A DNA stretch of 40,148 bases from a virus: IMG/VR virus record IMGVR_UViG_3300030110_003692, positions 1-40,148 of that record. One strand, 5' to 3'. A program made the translations under genes and the position numbers. The notes beneath the pieces were generated by a model, which had not been told where the DNA came from, ran no database searches, and saw only the letters and a list, made by a program, of their open reading frames with translations. Positions 1 through 5,323 of the stretch are shown here, piece by piece; the stretch's first letter is position 1, and each line of letters begins with the position of its first letter.

Positions 1-94
1 GTTCTTCCTCAGATAATTCATATAAATTATCTGGTCTTGTTGGTTCTTTTAAGTGTAAGTTTTTTGGGTTCATACCTGTTATATCAAATCCCAT
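1..94 (-). CDS. Hypothetical phage protein, N-terminal part only
   Basis: An ATG with a good Shine-Dalgarno (AGGAG a few bases upstream) opens a frame that runs off the left edge. The visible 31 residues begin MGFDITGMNPKN and continue into an acidic stretch ending ELSEEE. I do not recognise a domain, although short proteins opening this way are familiar from marine phage genomes. It is the last minus-strand gene seen after the small terminase, so the large terminase and head genes would be expected further left, outside the window. Confidence 0.6.
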   Translation of the reverse strand, partial: MGFDITGMNPKNLHLKEPTRPDNLYELSEEE

Positions 95-107
95 TTTTGC
101 TCCTTTA

Positions 108-374
108 TTAGTTTGTTTTATTTATATCAAAAAAATATTTTCCATTTTGAGAAATACTTTTTTGAATTACCTCATATTTATTAACTATATCTTTTTTGCA
201 ACACCAACACAAAGACAACTTAATTAAATCTTTGTAAGATAATTGTTTTTTAATATACTTTAATAAATTCTTTTCTGATTTTAGAGTAGTTTCTTTTACA
301 CTTGTTTCAAACCACTCTTGCTCATGGTTTTCAAATGTTGCAATAACATCTATTTTTAAATTTTCTATAAACAT
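108..374 (-). CDS. Hypothetical protein, 88 aa
   Basis: An uninterrupted frame of 88 residues, rich in Lys, Glu and Ile, with a central LCWCCKKD cysteine cluster (three Cys within four residues) that could bind a metal. No transmembrane segment or known domain is recognised. There is no Shine-Dalgarno in front of the ATG. Instead a promoter-like TTGACA/TATATT pair ends about nine bases upstream, so the transcript could be leaderless. Coding character and base composition match its neighbours. Function is unknown. Confidence 0.6.
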   Translation of the reverse strand: MFIENLKIDVIATFENHEQEWFETSVKETTLKSEKNLLKYIKKQLSYKDLIKLSLCWCCKKDIVNKYEVIQKSISQNGKYFFDINKTN

Positions 375-382
375 ATCCCATG

Positions 383-409
383 AATATAAGATATAGATTA
401 TATTGTCAA
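383..409 (-). promoter_or_regulatory. Sigma70-like promoter for the 88-aa gene
   Basis: The minus strand shows a perfect TTGACA at 409-404, a 15-base AT-rich spacer and TATATT at 388-383. The start codon of the 88-aa gene lies at 374, which would give an almost leaderless message. The 15-base spacer is short, but the same layout (TTGACT, 15 bases, TATAGT) precedes the minus-strand gene starting at 6134. Assigned by eye. Confidence 0.45.
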
Positions 410-413
410 ATGT

Positions 414-512
414 TTATTTTATGCCAAAAAAAGCTATTAAAACAATGATTATTAAGGTGGGTATAGGGTAAAATACGATTAATCTTACTAAAAATGCCAA
501 AAAATTATCCAT
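414..512 (-). CDS. Possible 32-aa membrane peptide
   Basis: A short ATG-to-TAA frame encodes 32 residues made mostly of hydrophobic residues (segments such as FLAFLVRLIVFYP and IIIVLIAFFG), consistent with one or two short membrane passes around a Pro-x-Pro turn. It fills an otherwise empty 177-base gap between two minus-strand genes. No clear Shine-Dalgarno is seen, and hydrophobic codons are favoured by T-rich DNA, so it may be spurious. If real, it is a very small phage membrane protein of unknown role. Confidence 0.35.
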   Translation of the reverse strand: MDNFLAFLVRLIVFYPIPTLIIIVLIAFFGIK

Positions 513-551
513 GATTTGACAGAGATATACGTTAAAAATTTAATTACAAGA

Positions 552-875
552 TTAAAGTTTTATTTTTTTTATTGATTGAATTACTGATGTTGGAATAATT
601 GTAGTATTGCCTATATTGTCAAATGTTGGTTTATCTTTTGTCTCTATATAATCAGTAAATATTCTGGTAATACCTTTTGATTGAGATAATAAATATCCTT
701 TTGAAACGCATATTGGAAGTTTAGAATTTTTTAAATTTTTTGTATCTGACCAACCACTATCCCCCTCTATATCTGCCCATTTAATCTCAACAAATGGATA
801 GTCTAAAATATTATTTCCTAAATTTTTAAAATTAAAATTTAAAATTTTAGATTTTTGTAATTTTTTTGTTTTCAT
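552..875 (-). CDS. Hypothetical protein, 107 aa
   Basis: The frame encodes a basic N-terminus (MKTKKLQKSK) followed by a mixed region containing VEIKWADIEGDSGWSD, which looks like a folded domain, and a Lys-rich end. I do not recognise the family, but the pairing of a WxDIxGDSGW stretch with a later I/V-rich end recalls small phage proteins of unknown role. The frame is open upstream of this ATG as far as a TGA at 888-890, and beyond that TGA it continues in phase into an 11-codon tandem repeat (see 888-971). This gene may therefore be the 3' portion of a longer, interrupted gene. Confidence 0.6.
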   Translation of the reverse strand: MKTKKLQKSKILNFNFKNLGNNILDYPFVEIKWADIEGDSGWSDTKNLKNSKLPICVSKGYLLSQSKGITRIFTDYIETKDKPTFDNIGNTTIIPTSVIQSIKKIKL

Positions 876-877
876 AA

Positions 878-970
878 TTCCCACATATCACTTCAAAGTT
901 TTGAAATTATTTCCCACATACGACTTCAAAGTTTTGAAATTATTTCCCACATGTGACTTCAAAGTTTTCA
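878..970. repeat. 33-bp tandem repeat, about 2.8 copies
   Basis: Three consecutive units begin TTCCCACAT at 878, 911 and 944, an exact 33-base period. The first two units are nearly identical throughout; the third diverges after its AAGTTTTCA. Variation is confined mainly to the 3-4 bases after CCCACAT. Because 33 is a multiple of three, the repeat is also an 11-codon repeat on the minus strand. There is no non-repetitive spacer between units, so it is a tandem duplication and not a CRISPR-type array. Confidence 0.85.
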
Positions 971-971
971 T
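888..971 (-). CDS. 27-aa peptide of 11-residue repeats, ends at in-frame TGA
   Basis: The ATG overlaps the stop of the preceding short frame (ATGA), which would allow coupled reinitiation. The peptide reads MKTLKSHVGNNF, KTLKSYVGNNF, KTLK and then TGA. After the TGA the same frame continues YVGIM and on into the 107-aa protein, and the TGA sits exactly where the repeat has a Ser codon (TCA/TCG). One base change, TCA to TGA, would explain the split. It may be a recent nonsense mutation, a read-through site or a sequence error. Confidence 0.4.
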   Translation of the reverse strand: MKTLKSHVGNNFKTLKSYVGNNFKTLK

Positions 972-1051
972 TTTTTATTTTCAGTTAATACAGAAACAAT
1001 ACCTATAGATGTACTTAAATGGCTATTATGGATTTCATTAAAAACTACCAT
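968..1051 (-). CDS. Possible 27-aa protein downstream of terS
   Basis: A short frame from ATG at 1051 to TGA at 968-970 begins just after the small terminase stop (1065). It overlaps the following repeat peptide by an ATGA junction, giving a chain terS, this frame, repeat peptide. The residues (MVVFNEIHNSHLSTSIGIV and a polar tail) look protein-like but match nothing I know. The Shine-Dalgarno is weak (GATGGAAA). Too short to be certain. Confidence 0.35.
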   Translation of the reverse strand: MVVFNEIHNSHLSTSIGIVSVLTENKK

Positions 1052-1064
1052 AAAATTTCCATCA

Positions 1065-1571
1065 TCAAGTAATTTCTTTTGGCGTAACGTCAATGATATT
1101 TTTGGCTTCTCCGATTTTACCTTCAAGTTCGGATAACCGTTTCTCAAGTTGTTCACGACTCATACCCTCCAATCCAACATGGGTTACTTCTTTCTTGTCT
1201 ACAAAGAATCCTGCCATTTGTCCACTACGATACTCTGCATTTACAGCTACAGAAAATTGTTTTTTGTCTTCTGCTTTTTTACTTAGTGTTTCAAATCTTT
1301 TATATTTTTTAAGCTTATCCCCTTCATGTTTTTTTAATTCTTGATTATATTTCATCTCCATATAACGCACTACATGAGGATTTTTATTTGGATTGGTTAG
1401 TCTACTTGCAATTTCTGTTGGTCCTTCTTTTTTATCAGAAGTATAGCCAGCCCGAGTGGCTGCTTCAGTCTTAGAAATCTCTCCCCAATTACTAACATAT
1501 ATATCTACAAAGGCTTTTTGCTTCAATGTCAGCTCAGATGTTGATTTCAAAGTATTTTTTCTTTTAGTCAT
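1065..1571 (-). CDS. terS: Terminase small subunit
   Basis: A 168-aa protein with the hallmarks of small terminases of the Terminase_2/XtmA type. An N-terminal helix-turn-helix-like segment, LTLKQKAFVDIYVSNWGEIS then KTEAATRAGY (about residues 15-45), is followed by ASRLTNPNKNPHVVRYMEMKY, a Lys-rich coiled region and a C-terminal oligomerisation-like helix REQLEKRLSELEGKIGEA. Such proteins bind the packaging (pac/cos) site and deliver DNA to the large subunit. The large subunit is not in the window and should lie to the left. A non-coding region crowded with TTCCTAG repeats lies directly upstream and could hold the site it recognises. Start: ATG with an AGGT-type weak ribosome site. Confidence 0.8.
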   Translation of the reverse strand: MTKRKNTLKSTSELTLKQKAFVDIYVSNWGEISKTEAATRAGYTSDKKEGPTEIASRLTNPNKNPHVVRYMEMKYNQELKKHEGDKLKKYKRFETLSKKAEDKKQFSVAVNAEYRSGQMAGFFVDKKEVTHVGLEGMSREQLEKRLSELEGKIGEAKNIIDVTPKEIT

Positions 1572-1611
1572 CTTGACCTGTTATATCATAAAATTTTTCC
1601 TAATACGCTTT

Positions 1612-1790
1612 CTTACAAACTTTTTTTATTTTATTTTTTTGCAGAAAATGGCCTCAAGCAGAGTATTTTCCTAGAATTACTAGGAATTTTCCTAGTGTTT
1701 TCCTAGTGTGTTTTGCTCTAGAATTGTTGTATATCAATGTTTTTCCTAGTTTCCTAGAGAAAAACCCTTACAAACTTTTTTTTATTTTTT
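1612..1790. repeat. Two direct copies of CTTACAAAC + T-tract
   Basis: CTTACAAAC followed by seven or eight T and ATTTT occurs at 1612 and again at 1767. In each case a TTTCCTA element lies about 16-17 bases to the left, so the similarity extends over roughly 35 bp. Read on the minus strand, both copies are A-tract, GTTTGTAAG, then (C/T)TAGGAAA. They could be duplicated binding sites or easily melted AT segments of an origin. Confidence 0.5.
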
Positions 1791-1815
1791 TTTTTCTAAG
1801 GAAGTGTACTAGGAA
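1668..1815. repeat. TTCCTAG heptamer cluster (iteron-like)
   Basis: Exact TTCCTAG at 1668, 1689, 1700, 1743 and 1751, and exact reverse complements CTAGGAA at 1680 and 1809: seven copies in 148 bp. The first pair forms an inverted repeat with a 5-base centre (1668-1686). Starts at 1668, 1680, 1689 and 1700 are spaced 9-12 bp, close to one helical turn. CTAG is normally uncommon in bacterial and phage DNA, so the density is striking. Confidence 0.8.
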
Positions 1816-1822
1816 ACCAGCC

Positions 1823-1835
1823 CCGTGAACCGTGG
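1823..1835 (-). promoter_or_regulatory. GC-rich 13-bp motif, site 1 (intergenic)
   Basis: Minus strand CCACGGTTCACGG. This is the only one of seven related sites lying in non-coding DNA, so no protein constraint explains it. It overlaps an inverted repeat GAACC/GGTTC (1827-1838). Confidence 0.5.
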
Positions 1836-1863
1836 TTCTAGTATCATTGACCTAGATAAAAGA

Positions 1864-1892
1864 TTGACGTACCTCGTTCCATGCACTACAGT
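1864..1892 (+). promoter_or_regulatory. Sigma70-like promoter for the membrane protein gene at 1996
   Basis: Plus strand TTGACG at 1864-1869, exactly 17 bases, then TACAGT at 1887-1892. It points at the small membrane protein gene, leaving a leader of about 95 bases. Assigned by eye; the -10 matches the consensus at four of six positions. Confidence 0.4.
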
Positions 1893-1995
1893 TATCTCGA
1901 GTAATGTTTGTTATCATTTTCATTACCTCATTGTTAGTTATATTCTTAGGCTCATGTTTTTAGAATTTCCTTTCTGGTGGGCCTAAGTTTATATT

Positions 1996-2193
1996 ATGCG
2001 AAATCTATTCGAAACACTCATTGATGTCGGCTCAGGATTACTACTTTCAACCTTAGTGCAGCTATATATATTTCCATTTTTCGATATGTACCCAACAGTA
2101 TGGGAGTCTTTCCATATCGCAGTAATATTCACGGCTATTTCAATATGCAGATCATGGTTCTGGAGAACATTTTTTAGACGAAAAAAATCTTGA
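1996..2193 (+). CDS. Small phage membrane protein (DUF7220-like)
   Basis: A 65-aa protein with an N-terminal MRNLFETLIDVGSGLLLSTL, a hydrophobic segment around residues 12-29, a FPFFDMYPT loop, a second hydrophobic segment (about 38-52) and a basic tail RTFFRRKKS. This arrangement matches a widespread family of small two-helix membrane proteins in tailed phages annotated as DUF7220, whose function is unknown. It is one of the few plus-strand genes and stands alone between the repeat-rich terS upstream region and a palindrome at 2255-2298. The recognition is from memory of the family. Confidence 0.75.
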   Translation: MRNLFETLIDVGSGLLLSTLVQLYIFPFFDMYPTVWESFHIAVIFTAISICRSWFWRTFFRRKKS

Positions 2194-2254
2194 AAAAAAA
2201 TTTTTAAGTTATATATTTAACTTACTAACTTAGGAGAAATCATGAGTTAACTGC

Positions 2255-2298
2255 TTTAACCTGCAGTTTGGATTTTGCTCCCTGAACTGCAGGTTAAA
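2255..2298. terminator. 14-bp perfect inverted repeat between convergent genes
   Basis: TTTAACCTGCAGTT and its exact reverse complement flank a 16-base loop. The right arm covers the stop codon of the minus-strand gene ending at 2294. Its position between converging genes suggests a bidirectional terminator, but neither strand has a T-run after the stem, so a regulatory site or processing hairpin is also possible. Just left of it, AGGAG and ATGAGTTAA (2232-2250) form a ribosome site with a two-codon frame. Confidence 0.55.
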
Positions 2299-2767
2299 CT
2301 TCAACATTCAAATCTTTATTAAAATTATCTACATATACATTATCAGCGTCCATTATTTGTCTACGCTTGTTTTCTACATTACGTCTTAATTCTTTTCTTA
2401 AATCTAAGTTTGTTTCACCTTTAAGTCTTTGAAATAATTTATCGTACTCGTACCAAAGAAAATGTTTTCTTTTAAATTTAATATCACCATTCTGTAATGC
2501 TTTGTAATACCGGTACCTAACATTATCTGGTTCCCATCCTGCCCACCAACAAATTTGTTCAAAGTCTTCTGAAGCTGCTATCCAATAATGTGCATCTGTT
2601 TTATGTAATGAAGCTTTACGATCAGCACTTAAAGATCTTGTATCTTCAAACGCATTTAAAATTACATGTCTCCACAATTTCTGTTCATTACAAATATGGT
2701 TCTCTGCAACAATATCAGAAGTAATTTTAATGCCCATAAGTTTTAATAAGTCTACTGAGTAGAGCAC
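2294..2767 (-). CDS. Conserved-type phage protein of unknown function, 157 aa
   Basis: The protein contains EQKLWRHVILNAFEDTRSL, then HYWIAASEDFEQICWWAGW and EPDNVRYRY. This pattern (LW..VI..A..D, then W....DF..IC..AG..PD.VR) recurs in small phage proteins of alphaproteobacterial and other phages, where it is usually unannotated; a DNA-binding role is only a guess. The C-terminal third is very basic. The GTG start used here has AAAGG eight bases upstream and overlaps the preceding gene by 41 bases. An ATG at 2737 would overlap by only 11 bases but lacks a ribosome site. Confidence 0.65.
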   Translation of the reverse strand: MLYSVDLLKLMGIKITSDIVAENHICNEQKLWRHVILNAFEDTRSLSADRKASLHKTDAHYWIAASEDFEQICWWAGWEPDNVRYRYYKALQNGDIKFKRKHFLWYEYDKLFQRLKGETNLDLRKELRRNVENKRRQIMDADNVYVDNFNKDLNVEV

Positions 2768-2942
2768 GGTAATGGCCTTTCGATTTTTTAAAATTTAATC
2801 GAGTGGCGACCTCAAAGTGTTCGTGTACATCATCAATCAAAGTTGTGATGGCTGCGCCTTCTAAACCCTCTTCACTAATGTGTTCAGATAAATCTCTGAA
2901 ATCTAGTTGGGCTTCTGCTTTAGTATAATTATCCGCCATCAT
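2727..2942 (-). CDS. Hypothetical protein, 71 aa
   Basis: Starts at ATG 2942 (AGGA eight bases upstream), overlapping the stop of the preceding gene by a few bases. The frame is open further upstream, but that part is the shadow of the neighbour. The protein is acidic in its first half (EAQLDFRDLSEHISEEGLEG) and basic at the end (NFKKSKGHYRALLSRLIK). No domain recognised. It sits in a run of four overlapping small genes (3454 to 2294) that probably form one operon. Confidence 0.6.
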   Translation of the reverse strand: MMADNYTKAEAQLDFRDLSEHISEEGLEGAAITTLIDDVHEHFEVATRLNFKKSKGHYRALLSRLIKTYGH

Positions 2943-3273
2943 TCGTAACATCCTGCTTGTAGTCGCTAAATTTAATGACGTTGTTTTTAGTTTTAGAAGG
3001 TAATGGTTTTTTAAATTTAGATAATGTCTTTTCAACTTCATCTAATTCTTTATCTATCTCTTCTAAGAATTCATCGTGGTCCTGGTGAACCTCATATATA
3101 TCTGCTGCATCATTTAAAAACCGTTGATCCATTTGATCATAGCCATAACTAACACCATGCAACATAGCAAATACTACTGAACTTAATCTATTGTATTCTG
3201 TTTTTGTAAATTTTTTGGCAGCACTTACTAATAATTTAGTTAGTTCAGTGATACCATCCTTTTTGTTTGCCAT
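2929..3273 (-). CDS. Hypothetical protein, 114 aa
   Basis: A helical-looking, charged protein starting MANKKDGITELTKLL, with an aromatic central segment (HGVSYGYDQMDQRFLND) and an acidic stretch (HDEFLEEIDKELDEVEKTL) that could form a short coiled coil. No recognised family. It overlaps the zinc-motif gene upstream by 29 bases and the 71-aa gene downstream by 14 bases, so the operon is likely translationally coupled. Confidence 0.6.
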   Translation of the reverse strand: MANKKDGITELTKLLVSAAKKFTKTEYNRLSSVVFAMLHGVSYGYDQMDQRFLNDAADIYEVHQDHDEFLEEIDKELDEVEKTLSKFKKPLPSKTKNNVIKFSDYKQDVTNDGG

Positions 3274-3454
3274 TAATATAATCCCACGCTACTTTAAATA
3301 ATAATACTTGTTCTGCTTCTGATGATGAGCCGTTGACCGTGGATCCTGATCCATTGCAAATGATACAAGATACAAACGATTGCGTTGAAGTCATAATATG
3401 ACCCGTTCCTTTACAGTCGGTACATATCTTGTGGTTGCGTAATAGTTTAGTCAT
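3245..3454 (-). CDS. Small DnaJ-type zinc-ribbon protein, 69 aa
   Basis: Two CxxCxGxG-type elements, CTDCKGTGHI and CIICNGSGS, about 20 residues apart, are the signature of the DnaJ central zinc finger; one zinc ion would be held by the four cysteines. Many phages carry such tiny free-standing zinc proteins, with unknown partners. The gene is first in the small operon reading left from 3454 and has a consensus -10 upstream. The second zinc element runs into one of the GC-rich 13-bp motifs (3330-3342), which here encodes STVNG with unusual G/C-ending codons. Confidence 0.7.
   Translation of the reverse strand: MTKLLRNHKICTDCKGTGHIMTSTQSFVSCIICNGSGSTVNGSSSEAEQVLLFKVAWDYINGKQKGWYH
3330..3342 (-). 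promoter_or_regulatory. GC-rich 13-bp motif, site 2
   Basis: Minus strand CCACGGTCAACGG, inside the zinc-protein gene and about 60 bases upstream of the next gene start (3273). It matches the site at 9011 at 12 of 13 positions, and the flanking ATCCTGAT/ATCCCTGAT is also similar. Confidence 0.5.
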
Positions 3455-3484
3455 ATAAAAATTTTACTTGTGTTGCAAGTATTT

Positions 3485-3514
3485 ATTATAAACTAATCAG
3501 TGTCGTGGGTACAA
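3485..3514 (-). promoter_or_regulatory. Sigma70-like promoter of the small-gene operon
   Basis: Minus strand TTGTAC at 3514-3509, 18 bases, then a perfect TATAAT at 3490-3485. Transcription would start near 3478, giving a leader of about 24 bases before the ATG at 3454. It lies in the 70-base gap after the 91-aa gene. Confidence 0.55.
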
Positions 3515-3524
3515 GGGACAGGAA

Positions 3525-3800
3525 TTATTTTTTTATAAAAGCAAAGATACCTTCAGCTTTTAATTTTAAAATATCGTTCTCTAACTTACGTTTTGCTTTC
3601 ATTAATGGAATCCAAACTGCCTTGTCTTTTTTAAATTTTTTCATCCATAACCAATTACAAAATGACATTAAAAATCTATCATTCCATTTTTTATTTTCAG
3701 TGTTGTCTACCTTTTCAATATCATATTCAATACCTAATTTTTTTTGAGCATCTTCACTCAAAGATTTATAGATATAATAAGCAAATTTGTTATATTTCAT
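3525..3800 (-). CDS. Hypothetical protein, 91 aa
   Basis: A basic, aromatic-rich protein (MKYNKFAYYIYKSL; NDRFLMSFCNWLWMKKFKKDK; a Lys-rich helical C-terminus). No domain recognised and no predicted membrane span despite the tryptophans. It follows the PTP-repeat gene by 14 bases, so it probably belongs to the methyltransferase operon. Function unknown. Confidence 0.6.
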   Translation of the reverse strand: MKYNKFAYYIYKSLSEDAQKKLGIEYDIEKVDNTENKKWNDRFLMSFCNWLWMKKFKKDKAVWIPLMKAKRKLENDILKLKAEGIFAFIKK

Positions 3801-3814
3801 AAAGTTATACTACC

Positions 3815-5323
3815 TTATTCCCAATCAGATTCAATTTCAAAAGTCATTTGATAGTCAAATTTTATCTCTTTTAAATAAGGTTTAATTAGGTTCCAGTATT
3901 GGACAGTGGGATATGCAAAGCAATGATCCGATCTTAACCAATGATCAATAGTAGTCTTCTTAATAATGTTATCTTCAACTAATTTTTTCTTATCCAGGTT
4001 CTCTTTTAAATATTTCAAAAATGTTTCTTTAGGTGGTAGGTGTGGTCTCATCTTAAATTTTTCATCGTAAGCTTCTATTAAGTGTTGATTATTTTTTAAA
4101 TGCTCCATGGCCACATCCATAGATAATGTTTTCTGTACTGGTTGCTTAGACTGAGATCTATTTAATTTACCTTTTAATATTTTAGCTGCATACTTAAAAC
4201 TATTATCACCCTTGTCCATTGCAGTGGGTGTTCTATACATCTTCTTTGGTTCTCTTTGTTCTTTACCTTCCATCAATTCTGCTAAACCTCTACCATAACC
4301 TTTTGTAGTTCTACCAGGTTCATTTGCTCTAGGAGTCGGATAAAACTTTTTTGATTGCGAGTCCGAAGATTCTTGCCATTTGTGGGACGATTGCGTTTCC
4401 GAGACTTTTGATTCTGCTTGCTCTATCTTTGTCCAATTCTCTGGAAATCCCATTAGGAACTCCACAAAGGTCGGATTCAATTTGCCACCAGGTTCTATCG
4501 GTTGATTTACTTTGTTCACTACATCGTTTAACTTCGCTCCGAACTTGGTTCCAGTGCCAACCCTCGTTACACTCCAACCTGATGAATTCTTTTTCACTGT
4601 CTCTGGTGGTGCTACTACATCCATCTGACAACTCGCTGATGGTGTTGGAAACATTTGAACGTTTGCCGTCAGATTGTGTTGAGCTGCAGCCTTCTCTCCC
4701 TTTCTCTTGATCAGAGTCTCTGCATCCTCTTGACCCGAGGATCGTGGAGTTGGATACATCCTCACTTGATCTGCTGCTATTCGTTGACCCAAACTGTGAC
4801 CTCTCGTTTTCCCTACTGAAGGTGGTACCTTGTTCACTGAGTCCTTCCAATCTCTTGCGTTCGGTGTTGGATACATTTTCATCGTTTCTGGATCTACTTG
4901 TTCTCTCAGATTCGATGGTTTGGTTCTGCCCTTTCTGTGTCCCTCCATTAATTTTTTTGTCCCTGCTGCGCTTCTCGGCGGCAAGTAATCCATTGTGTTT
5001 GGAGTGGCCCACAATCCAGACTCTAAATCTTTGGTGCCAAGCACCGATGCCTGAAGCTGGTATAAGGAAACATTGGACTTCGAAACCTTCACCTTCCAAT
5101 TCATCTTGCACCTGTCTGAGAACCATGCCGTTTTGGAGGTTAACAAGTCCTTGCACATTCTCCCCAATAACGAACTCGGGTTTGATTTCTTTAATGAGTC
5201 TAAACATTTCTGGCCAGAGATATCTGTTGTCATCTCTCCCTTTTTGTTTTCCTGCGACACTGAACGGTTGACATGGGAATCCTCCCACAATGATGTCTGC
5301 TTCGAATTCTCTTCCTTTGACAT
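3815..5323 (-). CDS. PTP-repeat phage protein, two thirds encoded inside the methyltransferase gene
   Basis: A 502-aa protein whose first about 331 residues are read from the same DNA as the C5 methyltransferase, one base out of phase. It carries repeats of the type (M/F)(Y/F)PTP followed by Ala/Arg/Ser: WATPNTMDY (105), YPTPNARDWKD (151), YPTPRSSG (190), FPTPSAS (225), YPTPRANEPG (328) and YRTPTAMD (363). It also has PGGKLNPTFVEFLMGFPENW (278-297), a signature I know from phage proteins found next to cytosine methylases and often annotated only by association. The last 170 residues have private DNA and are Lys-rich. Translation is supported by AAGGAG nine bases before the ATG, located within methyltransferase codons. 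Its biochemical role is unknown to me. Confidence 0.75.
   Translation of the reverse strand: MSKEENSKQTSLWEDSHVNRSVSQENKKGEMTTDISGQKCLDSLKKSNPSSLLGRMCKDLLTSKTAWFSDRCKMNWKVKVSKSNVSLYQLQASVLGTKDLESGLWATPNTMDYLPPRSAAGTKKLMEGHRKGRTKPSNLREQVDPETMKMYPTPNARDWKDSVNKVPPSVGKTRGHSLGQRIAADQVRMYPTPRSSGQEDAETLIKRKGEKAAAQHNLTANVQMFPTPSASCQMDVVAPPETVKKNSSGWSVTRVGTGTKFGAKLNDVVNKVNQPIEPGGKLNPTFVEFLMGFPENWTKIEQAESKVSETQSSHKWQESSDSQSKKFYPTPRANEPGRTTKGYGRGLAELMEGKEQREPKKMYRTPTAMDKGDNSFKYAAKILKGKLNRSQSKQPVQKTLSMDVAMEHLKNNQHLIEAYDEKFKMRPHLPPKETFLKYLKENLDKKKLVEDNIIKKTTIDHWLRSDHCFAYPTVQYWNLIKPYLKEIKFDYQMTFEIESDWE

Larger units (their letters stand above)
1572..1995. other. 424-bp non-coding divergent region beside terS
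   Basis: The only long gene-free stretch in the window. It lies between terS (leftward) and a small membrane protein gene (rightward) and contains no credible frame. It holds ten CTAG tetranucleotides, seven of them in TTCCTAG/CTAGGAA, two copies of a CTTACAAAC plus T-tract element, an inverted repeat GAACC-GT-GGTTC coinciding with the GC-rich 13-bp motif, and a rightward promoter candidate. Candidate roles are packaging site, replication origin or divergent control region; sequence alone does not decide between them. Confidence 0.6.

Noticed and set aside
515-545. Plus-strand TTGACA at about 516
   Set aside because: No good -10 and no plus-strand gene downstream; probably chance in AT-rich DNA.
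878-970. Short regularly repeated 33-bp units, CRISPR-like at first glance
   Set aside because: Units abut without variable spacers, copy number is below three, and the period is a codon multiple in an open frame.
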